A stretch of 16,602 nt of DNA from JACPSX01 sp035288405 [NCBI: bacterium] (GTDB lineage: Bacteria; JACPSX01), in assembly GCA_035288405.1 (NCBI GenBank), contig DATEAK010000061.1:1-16602 (forward strand), given 5' to 3'. This document shows positions 1 through 6,748 of this stretch, piece after piece. Both the position numbers and the translations under genes were made by a program. The notes beneath the pieces are model-generated. The model made no database searches. It had not been told where the DNA came from and worked only from the letters and a program-made list of their open reading frames with translations. The stretch's first letter is position 1. Every line of letters begins with the position of its first letter.

Positions 1-763
1 ACCCGAAACTCTTTACCAGAGATCCCACCACCAGGTACCAGCCGTCCACGAGAACAAAGAGCAGAAGTTTGAACGGCAGAGAGATCACGATCGGCGGCAG
101 CATCATCATTCCCATAGACATCAGCACCGAGGCAATCACCATGTCCAAAATGAGAAAGGGGACATAGATGAGAAAGCCGATTTCAAACGAAGTCCTCAGC
201 TCGCTGATGGCGAAGGCCGGTATCAGAACATGGGTGGGGATGTCCGCCGGGGTCCGGGGACGCTCCATCTTTGCCATTTCCACGAAGAGAGAGAGATCCT
301 TCTCCCGGGTTTGAGCCAACATGAAGGAGCGCAAAGGAGCCATGGCGCGTTGAAAGGCCTCTCCTTGCCCGATCTGCTTGGCCATGTAAGGTTGAAGGGC
401 GTTGCGGTTCATGGACTGCCAAACGGGGGACATAATAAAGACCGTAAGGAAGAGAGAAAGGGCAATGAGAACTTGGTTGGGCGGTGTGGTCTGGGTCCCG
501 ATCGCTCTGCGGACAAAGGACAGGACCACGACGACGCGGGTAAATGAAGTAACCATCATGAGCAGAGCCGGGGCCGTGGAAAGAACCGTGAGCAGCAGGA
601 GAATCTGAATTCCAGTCACCAGTTGCGAGGAGTCTCCTGCACTACCCAGGCTGATGGTAACGTTGGGAATCTTCACCGTTTCCTGCGCCGCTGCCAACGG
701 ACTCATCGCCAGAATCAACATCGTCACCCCAAATAGAATCTTTCGGACTTTCCCCATGATCAT
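1..763 (-). CDS. fliP: Flagellar export gate protein FliP, cut at 3' end by window edge
   Basis: FliP forms, with FliQ and FliR, the membrane export gate of the flagellar type III secretion apparatus. I translated 254 residues; no stop is reached before base 1. E. coli FliP is about 245 aa, so only a few residues should be missing. The N-terminus looks like a cleavable signal peptide (residues 1-26, hydrophobic core then SPLAAAQ), as in other FliP. Then come a hydrophobic helix pair around residues 46-120 and the conserved family block near residues 195-250 (ELRTSFEIGFLIYVPFLILD, followed by MMMLPP and LLLFVLVDGW). The ATG at 763 overlaps the fliO stop in an ATGA, so coupled translation is likely; a second ATG at 757 is possible. 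No clear Shine-Dalgarno is seen for either. fliQ, fliR and flhB would be expected beyond the left edge. Confidence 0.96.
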   Translation of the reverse strand, partial: MIMGKVRKILFGVTMLILAMSPLAAAQETVKIPNVTISLGSAGDSSQLVTGIQILLLLTVLSTAPALLMMVTSFTRVVVVLSFVRRAIGTQTTPPNQVLIALSLFLTVFIMSPVWQSMNRNALQPYMAKQIGQGEAFQRAMAPLRSFMLAQTREKDLSLFVEMAKMERPRTPADIPTHVLIPAFAISELRTSFEIGFLIYVPFLILDMVIASVLMSMGMMMLPPIVISLPFKLLLFVLVDGWYLVVGSLVKSFG

Positions 764-1884
764 CGATCGTGAAGTGGTTTCAGCCGGCTCACCCGGTCCT
801 GAATTGCTTGAGCCATTCGAGTCAGAGAGTTTTCATCCACAGCATCCGATCGTGCAGATGATCCCCGCTCCGCAGACGATCCCCGTTGCGGATAAGAAGC
901 GGAAATGGGCTTTTCCTCCAAGTCATGCGGCTGTTCTGAAAGACGGGCCAGCATGGCGATTTGGTTCTGAGAGACGCCGAGAACCAAGCGCTCACCGGCA
1001 ACCTCGACCAGAGAGAGGCTTTTTTTAGGCCCCAGATAGCTGGAAGAAAGAACTCGGATCAACCGTTCCTTCCCCTTCCACCCTCCCCTCTTGTTCAATA
1101 ATTTCCGTGTTCCCATGGCCGCCAGTATGAGAATTCCGACCACGACTCCCAGGGAGGCCGCCATGCGCAGAGCCGCCCGGCTCAATCTTGCGTCGTTTGA
1201 CGCGGGAACCAATGGTTGGCGATCCTGCGCAACCGGCGGATCGGATGCCGCCGACCGATCCGCCGGCGCTTGGCCCTCCGCAGAGGCAGGAAGCAGAGGC
1301 GAATCCGGACCCGACAGGTCTCGACTGCTGACCGTCACGGGCCTGGGCAGCGACTCCGCGGAAAGTACGGATTGGACCGCGGTATCTTCAGGCCCTGCCC
1401 GGGCCGCAACTTCGGGAGTAACCAGGCTACTTGGGTTTCCTTTCTTGTTCGATAAGACGGGACCGACAGCCTGACGATGAAATTGGAAGACAACTTCGTC
1501 TCCCTGCCGGGCTATCTCCAGACTGTTTGGAGAAACGGCCTGATCCGCCGACAGGACAAAGCGGAGTTCTACGGCTGTAGGGGTAATCTGCCTGGCCTCC
1601 AAGCGGTCCACCTGTCCGTCTCCGAGGTAGAAAACCCGCCTTTCCGGAAACAGGGTCATCTGTGGAACCACCAGGCTCACCGAGCGCTCCTTGAACACCG
1701 CCTCCGAGGAGGAAAGGGAAACGGTAGAGGGAAGATCCCGGAATCGCGCCAGCACCCTTAACTCGTCGGTATTCGAGAAGGCCTTAACTCCCTCCAGGAA
1801 GCCCAGGGAAACCTGATTTGCGACGAGCTTCGGAGGGAAGAGGAGAAGTGCCAGCACCCCCGCGATCCACAACCTGCGTATCAT
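760..1884 (-). CDS. fliO: FliO-family flagellar export protein with long N-terminal extension
   Basis: FliO is a bitopic membrane protein that helps FliP assemble into the export gate. Here it is 374 aa, against about 120 in E. coli. Residues 1-22 look like a signal peptide. Residues ~25-140 form a beta-rich region resembling AMIN-type domains (LRVLARF, VFYLGDG, AVELRFVL, VVFQFH); that likeness is my inference. Residues ~145-235 are a Pro/Ser/Ala-rich linker. A transmembrane helix at ~238-258 is followed by the typical FliO cytoplasmic segment (KERLIRVLSSSYLGPKKSLS, then VEVAGERLVLGV, ~273-305) and a polar tail. The ATG at 1884 has a good Shine-Dalgarno (AGAGGAGA). The stop overlaps the fliP start. 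The position between fliN and fliP is the usual fliO position, which supports the call despite the low sequence conservation of this family. Confidence 0.88.
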   Translation of the reverse strand: MIRRLWIAGVLALLLFPPKLVANQVSLGFLEGVKAFSNTDELRVLARFRDLPSTVSLSSSEAVFKERSVSLVVPQMTLFPERRVFYLGDGQVDRLEARQITPTAVELRFVLSADQAVSPNSLEIARQGDEVVFQFHRQAVGPVLSNKKGNPSSLVTPEVAARAGPEDTAVQSVLSAESLPRPVTVSSRDLSGPDSPLLPASAEGQAPADRSAASDPPVAQDRQPLVPASNDARLSRAALRMAASLGVVVGILILAAMGTRKLLNKRGGWKGKERLIRVLSSSYLGPKKSLSLVEVAGERLVLGVSQNQIAMLARLSEQPHDLEEKPISASYPQRGSSAERGSSARSDAVDENSLTRMAQAIQDRVSRLKPLHDR

Positions 1885-1904
1885 CGTGATTCTCCTCTTT
1901 TCGC

Positions 1905-1932
1905 TTTCAGCGATCAGCAGTCAGCGTTCAGC
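1905..1932 (-). repeat. Tandem heptamer repeat, four copies of GCTGANN
   Basis: Read on the minus strand, the fliN-fliO gap carries four perfect-length 7-bp units in a row: GCTGAAC, GCTGACT, GCTGATC and GCTGAAA. The first five bases are constant and the last two vary. The array lies about 20 bp upstream of the fliO start, just before its Shine-Dalgarno. An inverted copy of TCAGCGAT (1907-1914) is found at 1961-1968, so part of the gap could fold. The rest of the 106-nt gap (1885-1990) shows no gene or promoter that I can support. Confidence 0.8.
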
Positions 1933-1990
1933 TTTTGAATTTCTCCCGGCTTACAGGCGAATCGCTGAGCGGCCACGGCTTTTCGGGTCC

Positions 1991-2395
1991 TTAACGGAGA
2001 TTTTCAATTCGTTCCATGGGGCTGATCACATCAGTCAACCGGATGCCGAACTTTTCGTTCACCACGACGACCTCCCCCCGGGCTACCAACTTCTCGTTGA
2101 CCAGTAACTCGAGGGGCTCTCCGACAAGCTTGCTGAGCTCGATGACGGAACCCTGCCCCAGCTGGAGGAGATCATGGATTCGCATCTTGGTGCGGCCCAG
2201 CTCCACGGTGACCTGCAAAGGAATATCCAAGATGAAATCCAGGTTGAGAGAAGAACTTGGGCCGGGTTCCTCTTTTTCCGAGACTTCTTCCTCCGCTTGT
2301 CCGGCTTTCGCCAGATCATCCTGGACGTCGTCCCAAGTCAAATTATCCTGTTCCGTGGATCCTCCTGTAGCGGTGTCGGGATTCGCTTCACTCAT
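1991..2395 (-). CDS. fliN: Flagellar motor switch protein FliN
   Basis: FliN sits at the base of the cytoplasmic C ring, where it takes part in switching rotation and in docking the FliH-FliI export complex. The protein is 134 aa, close to E. coli FliN (137). The first ~50 residues are acidic and low in complexity. Residues ~52-127 are a single SpoA (surface presentation of antigens) domain with the typical opening FILDIPLQVTVELGRT, then GSVIELSKLVGEPLELLVN and GEVVVVNEKFGIRL. There is no CheC-like phosphatase region, so this is FliN and not the longer FliY of Bacillus. The ATG at 2395 overlaps the 3' end of fliM by 8 nt, suggesting coupled synthesis of the two ring proteins. Confidence 0.96.
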   Translation of the reverse strand: MSEANPDTATGGSTEQDNLTWDDVQDDLAKAGQAEEEVSEKEEPGPSSSLNLDFILDIPLQVTVELGRTKMRIHDLLQLGQGSVIELSKLVGEPLELLVNEKLVARGEVVVVNEKFGIRLTDVISPMERIENLR

Positions 2396-3386
2396 GGGAA
2401 GAACCTCCTAACTTTCTCTCGATTCGTCCTGATACTCTGAGCGCCTTATTTCCCCGGAAGACCCCAGGGCGTCCCCGGAACTTCGGAATCCCCTCCACGT
2501 TGACGAGAAGATCTTCAGTGGCATCGCCGTCCAACGGGATCACATCTCCTATCCTGAATTTCAGCATTTCCTTGGCTTTGATCGTCGTTCGACCTAGTTC
2601 GACAACCAAGTTCAGCTGGGCCTCCTCGAGCTGCTCCTTCAGGCGGGCAATCCAGGTGCGATCGATTTCCAGGCGGTCGCTTTGGAAACCCGCCTGCAGC
2701 TTGGCACGGATCGGTTCTAGGGTGGAATAGGGAATGCAAATAATCATGGCTGCAGTGGCTTGGTCCGTCTCCATTTCGAAGGCAATGACCACAACCACAT
2801 CCGTGGGAGGGACGATCCCGACGAACTGGGGGTTAATCTCGGTTCTCACGTAAGCAATTTTGATCGGGTGAACTGGGTTCCAGGAGCTTTCCAGATCCTG
2901 CAGCGCCATGGTGACCACGTTTTTGATAATGCGATGCTCGATGGCAGTGAAGTCCCGCCCCTCGATTTTCATGGAAGGCTTTCCGGAGCCTCCGAAAAAT
3001 ATATCGATCAAGGAGAAAACCAGCTTCGTTTCCAGCACCATGAGCCCGAAGCCGCGCAGCGGATCCAAACGAAAAACGTTCAGGCTGGTGGGAACGGGCA
3101 GGGTCTTCAGGAATTCGCCGAACTTCACCATGTCGGTGGAAATCGGGCTCACGTCCACAACCCGTCGCAGTGCCGCGGAGATCGAAGTGCGAAACACCCG
3201 CGCGAAGCGCTGGTTGATGATCTCCAGGGTCGGCATCCGTCCCCGGATGATGCGCTCCTGGCTGGTGAGGTCGTAGGGAATAATCCCTGAGGCGTCGACA
3301 GCCTCCTCGTTCTCGGTTTCGATCTCCCCATCGGAGACCCCGCGAAGTAATGCGTCAACTTCTTCCTGGGAGAGAACCTGTCCCAT
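2388..3386 (-). CDS. fliM: Flagellar motor switch protein FliM
   Basis: FliM links FliG to FliN in the C ring and receives phosphorylated CheY. The 332 aa match the family length. The N-terminus MGQVLSQEEVDALLRG carries the conserved CheY-P binding peptide (LSQxEVDALL), so the motor is probably under a CheY-type chemotaxis input even though no che gene is in the window. The middle domain holds the GGSG motif (residues 132-135), which in this family lies at the FliG contact. The C-terminal SpoA domain is at ~250-325 (LNLVVELGRTTIKAKEMLKF and IPLDGDATEDLLVNVEG). A Shine-Dalgarno GAGGTGATC, an extended match to the anti-SD, precedes the ATG. The gap to fliL is 28 nt and the 3' end overlaps fliN. 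Confidence 0.97.
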   Translation of the reverse strand: MGQVLSQEEVDALLRGVSDGEIETENEEAVDASGIIPYDLTSQERIIRGRMPTLEIINQRFARVFRTSISAALRRVVDVSPISTDMVKFGEFLKTLPVPTSLNVFRLDPLRGFGLMVLETKLVFSLIDIFFGGSGKPSMKIEGRDFTAIEHRIIKNVVTMALQDLESSWNPVHPIKIAYVRTEINPQFVGIVPPTDVVVVIAFEMETDQATAAMIICIPYSTLEPIRAKLQAGFQSDRLEIDRTWIARLKEQLEEAQLNLVVELGRTTIKAKEMLKFRIGDVIPLDGDATEDLLVNVEGIPKFRGRPGVFRGNKALRVSGRIERKLGGSSHE

Positions 3387-3414
3387 CAGATGATCACCTC
3401 ATTCGCGCCAAGGT

Positions 3415-3957
3415 TCATTGCACGACGAATTCGCTGAAGTACACCTTTTTGACCTTTGCCGCCTGCAGATAAGAATTGACCCGGCTGACAATCTCTTCCC
3501 GCAGCTTGAACTTTCCCTGAACGTTTTCAATGTCCTCATAACTCTTGCTGCTCAATAAGACGAGAACCGTATCGCGCAACTGAGGGAGCCGACGATCCAT
3601 TTCTTCTTTGAGCTTTGCATCTCCGAGCTCCAGGTCGATCGTTACCTTCAGAAAACGGCGGCCGTTCTCACCTGCCAGGTTCACAATGAAGGAGTCCATC
3701 GTGTAGATGGGGCCCATCAAGGCGGCCTCGGCGGAATCGGCTCCAGCCTTCGCCTCGCTGGTGGCAGGTTGAGTCTTCCCTTTTCCCGAGAGCATCGGGC
3801 CGACGAACTTCTTCCAAGCCACGACCCCCCCCCCTCCAAGCACAGCCAGCACAACGACCAGGATCACGATCAGTTTTAAGGGAGACTTCTTAGGAGGAGC
3901 GGAGCTTTCTTCCTGGTCGGCTCCTTCCTTCTCCTCAATCTCTGCGGGTTGGGCCAT
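3415..3957 (-). CDS. fliL: Flagellar basal body-associated protein FliL
   Basis: FliL is a single-pass inner membrane protein that surrounds or supports the stator units. The 180-aa product has a charged cytoplasmic N-terminus, a transmembrane helix at ~27-48 (LKLIVILVVVLAV then GGGG), and a periplasmic domain with the conserved DSFIVNLAGENGRRFLKVTI stretch. I chose the ATG at 3957 because the AAGGAGAA Shine-Dalgarno lies about 8 nt upstream. The in-frame GTG at 3963 is only about 2 nt from it. The gene opens the fliLMNOP unit behind a sigma-54 promoter. A ten-base G run codes for the glycines at the end of the membrane helix; a one-base slip there would truncate the periplasmic domain. Confidence 0.95.
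   Translation of the reverse strand: MAQPAEIEEKEGADQEESSAPPKKSPLKLIVILVVVLAVLGGGGVVAWKKFVGPMLSGKGKTQPATSEAKAGADSAEAALMGPIYTMDSFIVNLAGENGRRFLKVTIDLELGDAKLKEEMDRRLPQLRDTVLVLLSSKSYEDIENVQGKFKLREEIVSRVNSYLQAAKVKKVYFSEFVVQ
3825..3834 (-). repeat. Ten-base G homopolymer inside fliL
   Basis: The plus strand shows ten consecutive C, so the coding strand has G10 within the codons for the four glycines at the end of the FliL membrane helix. The frame is open through the tract in this sequence. Long G tracts in flagellar genes are known slipped-strand switch points in other bacteria, notably Campylobacter. They are also frequent sequencing-error sites. Confidence 0.95.
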
Positions 3958-3986
3958 GATCACTTCTCCTTCTCAATCTCCCGAGT

Positions 3987-4010
3987 GCCTACGAATCTGT
4001 CCACGTAGGC
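3987..4010 (-). promoter_or_regulatory. Stem-loop at predicted 5' end of the fliL mRNA
   Basis: The arms GCCTACG (4010-4004) and CGTAGGC (3993-3987) are perfectly complementary around a 10-nt loop. The predicted sigma-54 start site is near 4009, so the hairpin would occupy the very 5' end of the fliLMNOP transcript. It could act as a stability element or mark a protein-binding inverted repeat. The function is inferred only from its position. Confidence 0.55.
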
Positions 4011-4019
4011 TGCGGGAGG

Positions 4020-4035
4020 TGCAAGGGGTATGCCA
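4020..4035 (-). promoter_or_regulatory. Sigma-54 promoter of fliLMNOP
   Basis: The minus strand reads TGGCATACCCCTTGCA, against the consensus TGGCACG-N4-TTGCW, with GG at 4034-4033 and GC at 4022-4021 separated by exactly 10 bp. The predicted start site is near 4009, giving a leader of about 52 nt to the fliL ATG. The match is strong and lies in the only long intergenic gap. Confidence 0.85.
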
Positions 4036-4180
4036 ACAAGGCAATGAAACGATCGCCGGGAATTATTCCGGGTGAGGACTCCTAGCGGAGCGAAAATTCA
4101 GGGATTCCTTGAAGGTCCGGCGCGCAAGAAATTCGGATTCCATTGCTACCAAGTCGCTGAGCCCCGGTGGAATGATTTTT

Positions 4181-4218
4181 CTGTCAAGTTTTCCCGAAAA
4201 TGCTGTCAACTGTTTGAC
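4181..4218 (-). promoter_or_regulatory. Possible activator-binding repeats upstream of fliL promoter
   Basis: An inverted repeat GTCAA-N4-TTGAC (4218-4205) is followed by a second TTGACAG 22 bp further on (about two helical turns). A near-palindrome TTTTCGGGAAAA lies between the two TTGACAG copies. The cluster lies roughly 170-210 bp upstream of the predicted fliL start site, within the usual range for sigma-54 enhancer sites. Part of it (GACAGAAAAAT) resembles the half-site of the palindrome upstream of flgB (GACAGGAAATT). This is a candidate only. Confidence 0.35.
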
Positions 4219-4288
4219 GAAGGGGAAAGAAAAGAAAGTTCCGGAAGTTAAAGGCCTACCTCAACACTCTTGCGGAAAGTGAATCGGT

Positions 4289-4308
4289 GGCAAGCAGTCT
4301 TGCTTGCC
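4289..4308 (-). terminator. Stem-loop 18 nt after flgE stop, weak terminator candidate
   Basis: GGCAAGCA and TGCTTGCC form a perfect 8-bp stem around a 4-nt loop, beginning 18 nt past the flgE stop. No U tract follows, so a standard intrinsic terminator is not supported. It may protect the 3' end of the fliK-flgD-flgE message or mark a processing point. Confidence 0.4.
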
Positions 4309-4326
4309 CCCGTTCCGGATTTTCGG

Positions 4327-6720
4327 TTATCGCGTCAGATTGACGAGCTCGGTGAGCAGTCCGTTTGTTGTGGAAATGACCCGGGAGTTTGCCTGGAAAG
4401 CCTGTTGCATCTTGATCAAGTTTACGAATTCGCTGGCCAAGTCCACATTGGAGAGTTCCAAGGCGTTTGAGGCGACGCTTCCGCGACCGCCCGAGTCGGG
4501 TGTGCCGACAATCGGTTGACCGGAGTTCATGGTTTCTGAAAACCGGTTTCCTCCCGAGGAGTTTAACCCTTCCACGCTGGCGAACCGGGCCAAGGCGACC
4601 TGGGCCAGCTGTTGGGTCTGGCCATTGGTAAACAGACCGGTGATGATCCCCTTGTCGTTAATTCCCACGCTCTGGAGCTGGCCGGCTGAGAAGCCGTCCT
4701 GGCTCTGCGAAATGGTGGAGGATACTCCCGCAAACTGGGTCGTACCGTCCAATCCCGTGGTGCCTGCATCGGTGAGCAAGCTTGTGCCGAAATCAAAGGT
4801 GATCACCTGCCCCTGGGTCGCACCGCCAGAGAAATTGAAGATTGAGGAGGTGGTCAATTCCGTGTTGAGCGCCCCATCGGGCGTAAAGACGAGTTCACCG
4901 TAGGCCCCCAGCTCATTGATCCCCGTAGTCCCGCCCGTGATTTCTCCACCATCCACCAGGGCATTCCAGGACCAGGTATTGTCTGAGTCCTTGCGGAAAT
5001 AGACGCTCATCGTGTGGGGATTCCCCAGGGAGTCGTAGTTGGTAATAGAAGTCGAAAAATTCGAGGAACTGATCGGGTTGAAACGATCGATCGTATTTCC
5101 CTGGTAAAGGGAGGCGGTCTCCACACCCCCCGAAGCCATGGCGACGGACTGCAGGAAGTCTTCGGTGGCGCTGGGCGTTACCGTCACCAACGAGGAGGTA
5201 CCGGTCGTGTCCGACTTGATCGTGAAGCGTTTGGGGACCGTGACTCCGTAGTTCACTTCGATGCTCTTGCCGCTCATGGCCGCATCGGCCCGGATCTGAC
5301 TTTGCATCTCCGTCGCCAGCGAAGTCGTGGTGTAGGTACCGGGATCAATGGTAATATCGGTTGCGCTGGATACCCCGTCCACGGACAAAGTGAATTGATC
5401 ATTGACACCCGCCGCGATGTTAAAGGCAACCGCGCTATCGCTCGTGTCGCTGGAGTTCACCGCCAGGGCCGTATTGCTGGCATTGAACCCCAAAGTGGTT
5501 CGGGCTCCGGACCCGTTATCGGACCACTTCAATGTGATCGCGTTCGAGTTGCCGTTGTTGTTGGTGATCGTGAATTTCTCGGTGTTCTCATCGTAGGTGA
5601 CATTGTACAGGTCGCTCCCCCCGTTGGTGGCCTCCATGGCCGTCTTGATTGCCGTGGCCACCTCATCTCCCGTGTAAACCGTGCTGGCCGAAAGTCCTCC
5701 GTTTACCACAAGATTAGCCCGCCGGTCGGAACCGTCATTGAACACGATCAGACCGTTGACATCGTTCACCACGTTGTCGCTGACATCCGTGCTCCCCGGA
5801 GCAACATTGCCGGAACTGATCGCGTCAAACCCCAGGGCGCTGGCGGCTGTACTGCCTGCGGCCTCCCAGTGCAAGACGATGGTTCCGGCATTGCCCGCAC
5901 TATTGGTGATGGTGAACTTCCCGGTCTGGGCATTATAACTTACCGTATAAGCATCGGCGGCTTGGGCGCCATCATTCGTTGCTTCCAGCGCGGCGTCAAT
6001 TGCTGCAGCCACCTCGGCTCCCGTGGAAACTTGGGCGGAGGTGAGGCCACCATCGGTTGTGAGGCTGGCGGACCGCTGCGCGCCATCCCCGTCATCCCAG
6101 CGGATCACGTCGTTGGAGCCCGTGGTGATCGTGAAGCCGGAAGTAAACACGAACCCGTCCGTAACCGCCGCCGCGGAAGTGGCGTAACCCGCCGTATTCT
6201 TCACTGAAGAGGTGGAATCCAGGTTCGAGGCGATGTTTACCTCCGTCGTGGCCTGCGGTGAAGCCGAGGCGGCACCGATGTTGATGGACTTCAAGGCGCT
6301 GGCAATGTTTCCGGTGGAGGGGTCAAGATCATATCCCTGGAGAAAGTACCCCTCCGGGTTCGCCAGTTCACCGGACTTGTCGAGGATGAAGCGCCCGGCC
6401 CGGCTGTAATAATTTCCTGTCCCCTTGTTGACGATGAAAAAACCGTCTCCGTCGATCGCCAGGTCCGTGGCGCTGTTCGTCGTTTCAAAAGACCCCTGCG
6501 TGAAGACGTGCGACACATCCGAGAGGAAAACCCCACGCCCGATCTGTGAACTTCCCGACGCTCCGGAAAGACTCTGGCTTAAAATGTCGGCGAACTCACC
6601 CCGGCTGGCTTTAAACCCCGTGGTGTTCACATTCGCAATATTGTTGCTGAGGACCGACAGGGCGTTGGAATAGGTATCCAACCCGCTGACCCCGGCAAAG
6701 AGGGCACTTAAAACCGTCAT
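4327..6720 (-). CDS. flgE: Flagellar hook protein FlgE, enlarged
   Basis: FlgE polymerises outside the cell into the curved hook joining rod and filament. Both assembly ends are classical: residues 1-40 (GVSGLDTYSNALSVLSNNIA, then NVNTTGF) and residues ~715-797 (SVEGLNSSGGNRF, SNALELSNVDLASEFVNLIK, then MQQAFQANSRVI). At 797 aa it is about twice the E. coli protein (402). The surplus lies between residues ~185 and ~535 and consists of repeated beta-rich modules. The shared FlgE outer domain resumes at ~548 (NPISSSNFSTSITNYDSLGN, then PHTMSVYF). No cysteine is present, so the lysinoalanine hook cross-link described in spirochaetes is not possible here. A strong Shine-Dalgarno AAAGGAGG lies 6 nt from the ATG, as expected for a structural protein needed in many copies. 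The gap to flgD is 28 nt. Confidence 0.97.
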   Translation of the reverse strand: MTVLSALFAGVSGLDTYSNALSVLSNNIANVNTTGFKASRGEFADILSQSLSGASGSSQIGRGVFLSDVSHVFTQGSFETTNSATDLAIDGDGFFIVNKGTGNYYSRAGRFILDKSGELANPEGYFLQGYDLDPSTGNIASALKSINIGAASASPQATTEVNIASNLDSTSSVKNTAGYATSAAAVTDGFVFTSGFTITTGSNDVIRWDDGDGAQRSASLTTDGGLTSAQVSTGAEVAAAIDAALEATNDGAQAADAYTVSYNAQTGKFTITNSAGNAGTIVLHWEAAGSTAASALGFDAISSGNVAPGSTDVSDNVVNDVNGLIVFNDGSDRRANLVVNGGLSASTVYTGDEVATAIKTAMEATNGGSDLYNVTYDENTEKFTITNNNGNSNAITLKWSDNGSGARTTLGFNASNTALAVNSSDTSDSAVAFNIAAGVNDQFTLSVDGVSSATDITIDPGTYTTTSLATEMQSQIRADAAMSGKSIEVNYGVTVPKRFTIKSDTTGTSSLVTVTPSATEDFLQSVAMASGGVETASLYQGNTIDRFNPISSSNFSTSITNYDSLGNPHTMSVYFRKDSDNTWSWNALVDGGEITGGTTGINELGAYGELVFTPDGALNTELTTSSIFNFSGGATQGQVITFDFGTSLLTDAGTTGLDGTTQFAGVSSTISQSQDGFSAGQLQSVGINDKGIITGLFTNGQTQQLAQVALARFASVEGLNSSGGNRFSETMNSGQPIVGTPDSGGRGSVASNALELSNVDLASEFVNLIKMQQAFQANSRVISTTNGLLTELVNLTR
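5131..6156 (-). repeat. Internally repeated modules in FlgE (about residues 189-530)
   Basis: Module 1 (about residues 189-316, bases 6156-5773) and module 2 (about 319-432, bases 5766-5425) align from end to end. Shared landmarks are a GL(T/S)-containing segment then G(A/D)EVA(A/T)AI and A(L/M)EATN, followed by KFTITN with a nearby GN, and finally ALGF/TLGF. Module 3 (about 433-530, bases 5424-5131) is shorter and more diverged but keeps an NDQFTLSVDG start and a KRFTIKSDT segment. The pattern resembles the hook-IN type motifs seen in large flagellins and hook proteins; that family assignment is inference. Confidence 0.7.
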
Positions 6721-6726
6721 GGAAAA

Positions 6727-6734
6727 CCTCCTTT
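6727..6734 (-). promoter_or_regulatory. Strong ribosome binding site of flgE
   Basis: AAAGGAGG is followed by T, giving a long uninterrupted match to the anti-Shine-Dalgarno, placed 6 nt before the flgE ATG. It is the strongest Shine-Dalgarno I noticed in the window and fits the high amount of hook subunit required. Confidence 0.8.
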
Positions 6735-6748
6735 ATCTTGGCAGCGTG

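Larger units (their letters stand above)
3958..4326. other. Non-coding regulatory gap between flgE and fliL
   Basis: This 369-nt gap is the only long intergenic stretch in the window. No convincing gene is present: the best minus-strand frame is a 26-codon ORF (4063-4143) without a Shine-Dalgarno. A swrD/flbD-type small gene, often found at this point in flagellar operons, is absent. In transcription order the gap holds a GC-rich stem-loop after flgE, TTGAC(AG)-type repeats, an unremarkable stretch of about 145 nt, a sigma-54 promoter, a stem-loop at the mRNA 5' end, and the fliL Shine-Dalgarno. Confidence 0.8.

Noticed and set aside
1905-1932. CRISPR-like array
   Set aside because: The units are 7 bp and contiguous with no spacers; it is a simple tandem repeat.
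3958-3963. GTG at 3963 as the fliL start
   Set aside because: It is only about 2 nt from the Shine-Dalgarno, whereas the ATG at 3957 has ordinary spacing.
4063-4143. 26-codon minus-strand ORF in the flgE-fliL gap
   Set aside because: No Shine-Dalgarno, no recognisable sequence, and it lies between the putative enhancer and the promoter; too short to claim.
4181-4210. TTGACA hexamers as sigma-70 -35 boxes
   Set aside because: No convincing -10 box at 16-18 bp from either copy; the sigma-54 promoter nearer fliL is a far better match.
4289-4308. Rho-independent terminator after flgE
   Set aside because: The stem is sound but no U tract follows, so it is reported only as a weak candidate.
5014-6207. 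397-codon open frame on the plus strand, antisense to flgE
   Set aside because: It lies wholly inside flgE, shows no recognisable domain, and is explained by the codon bias of the repeated hook modules on the other strand.
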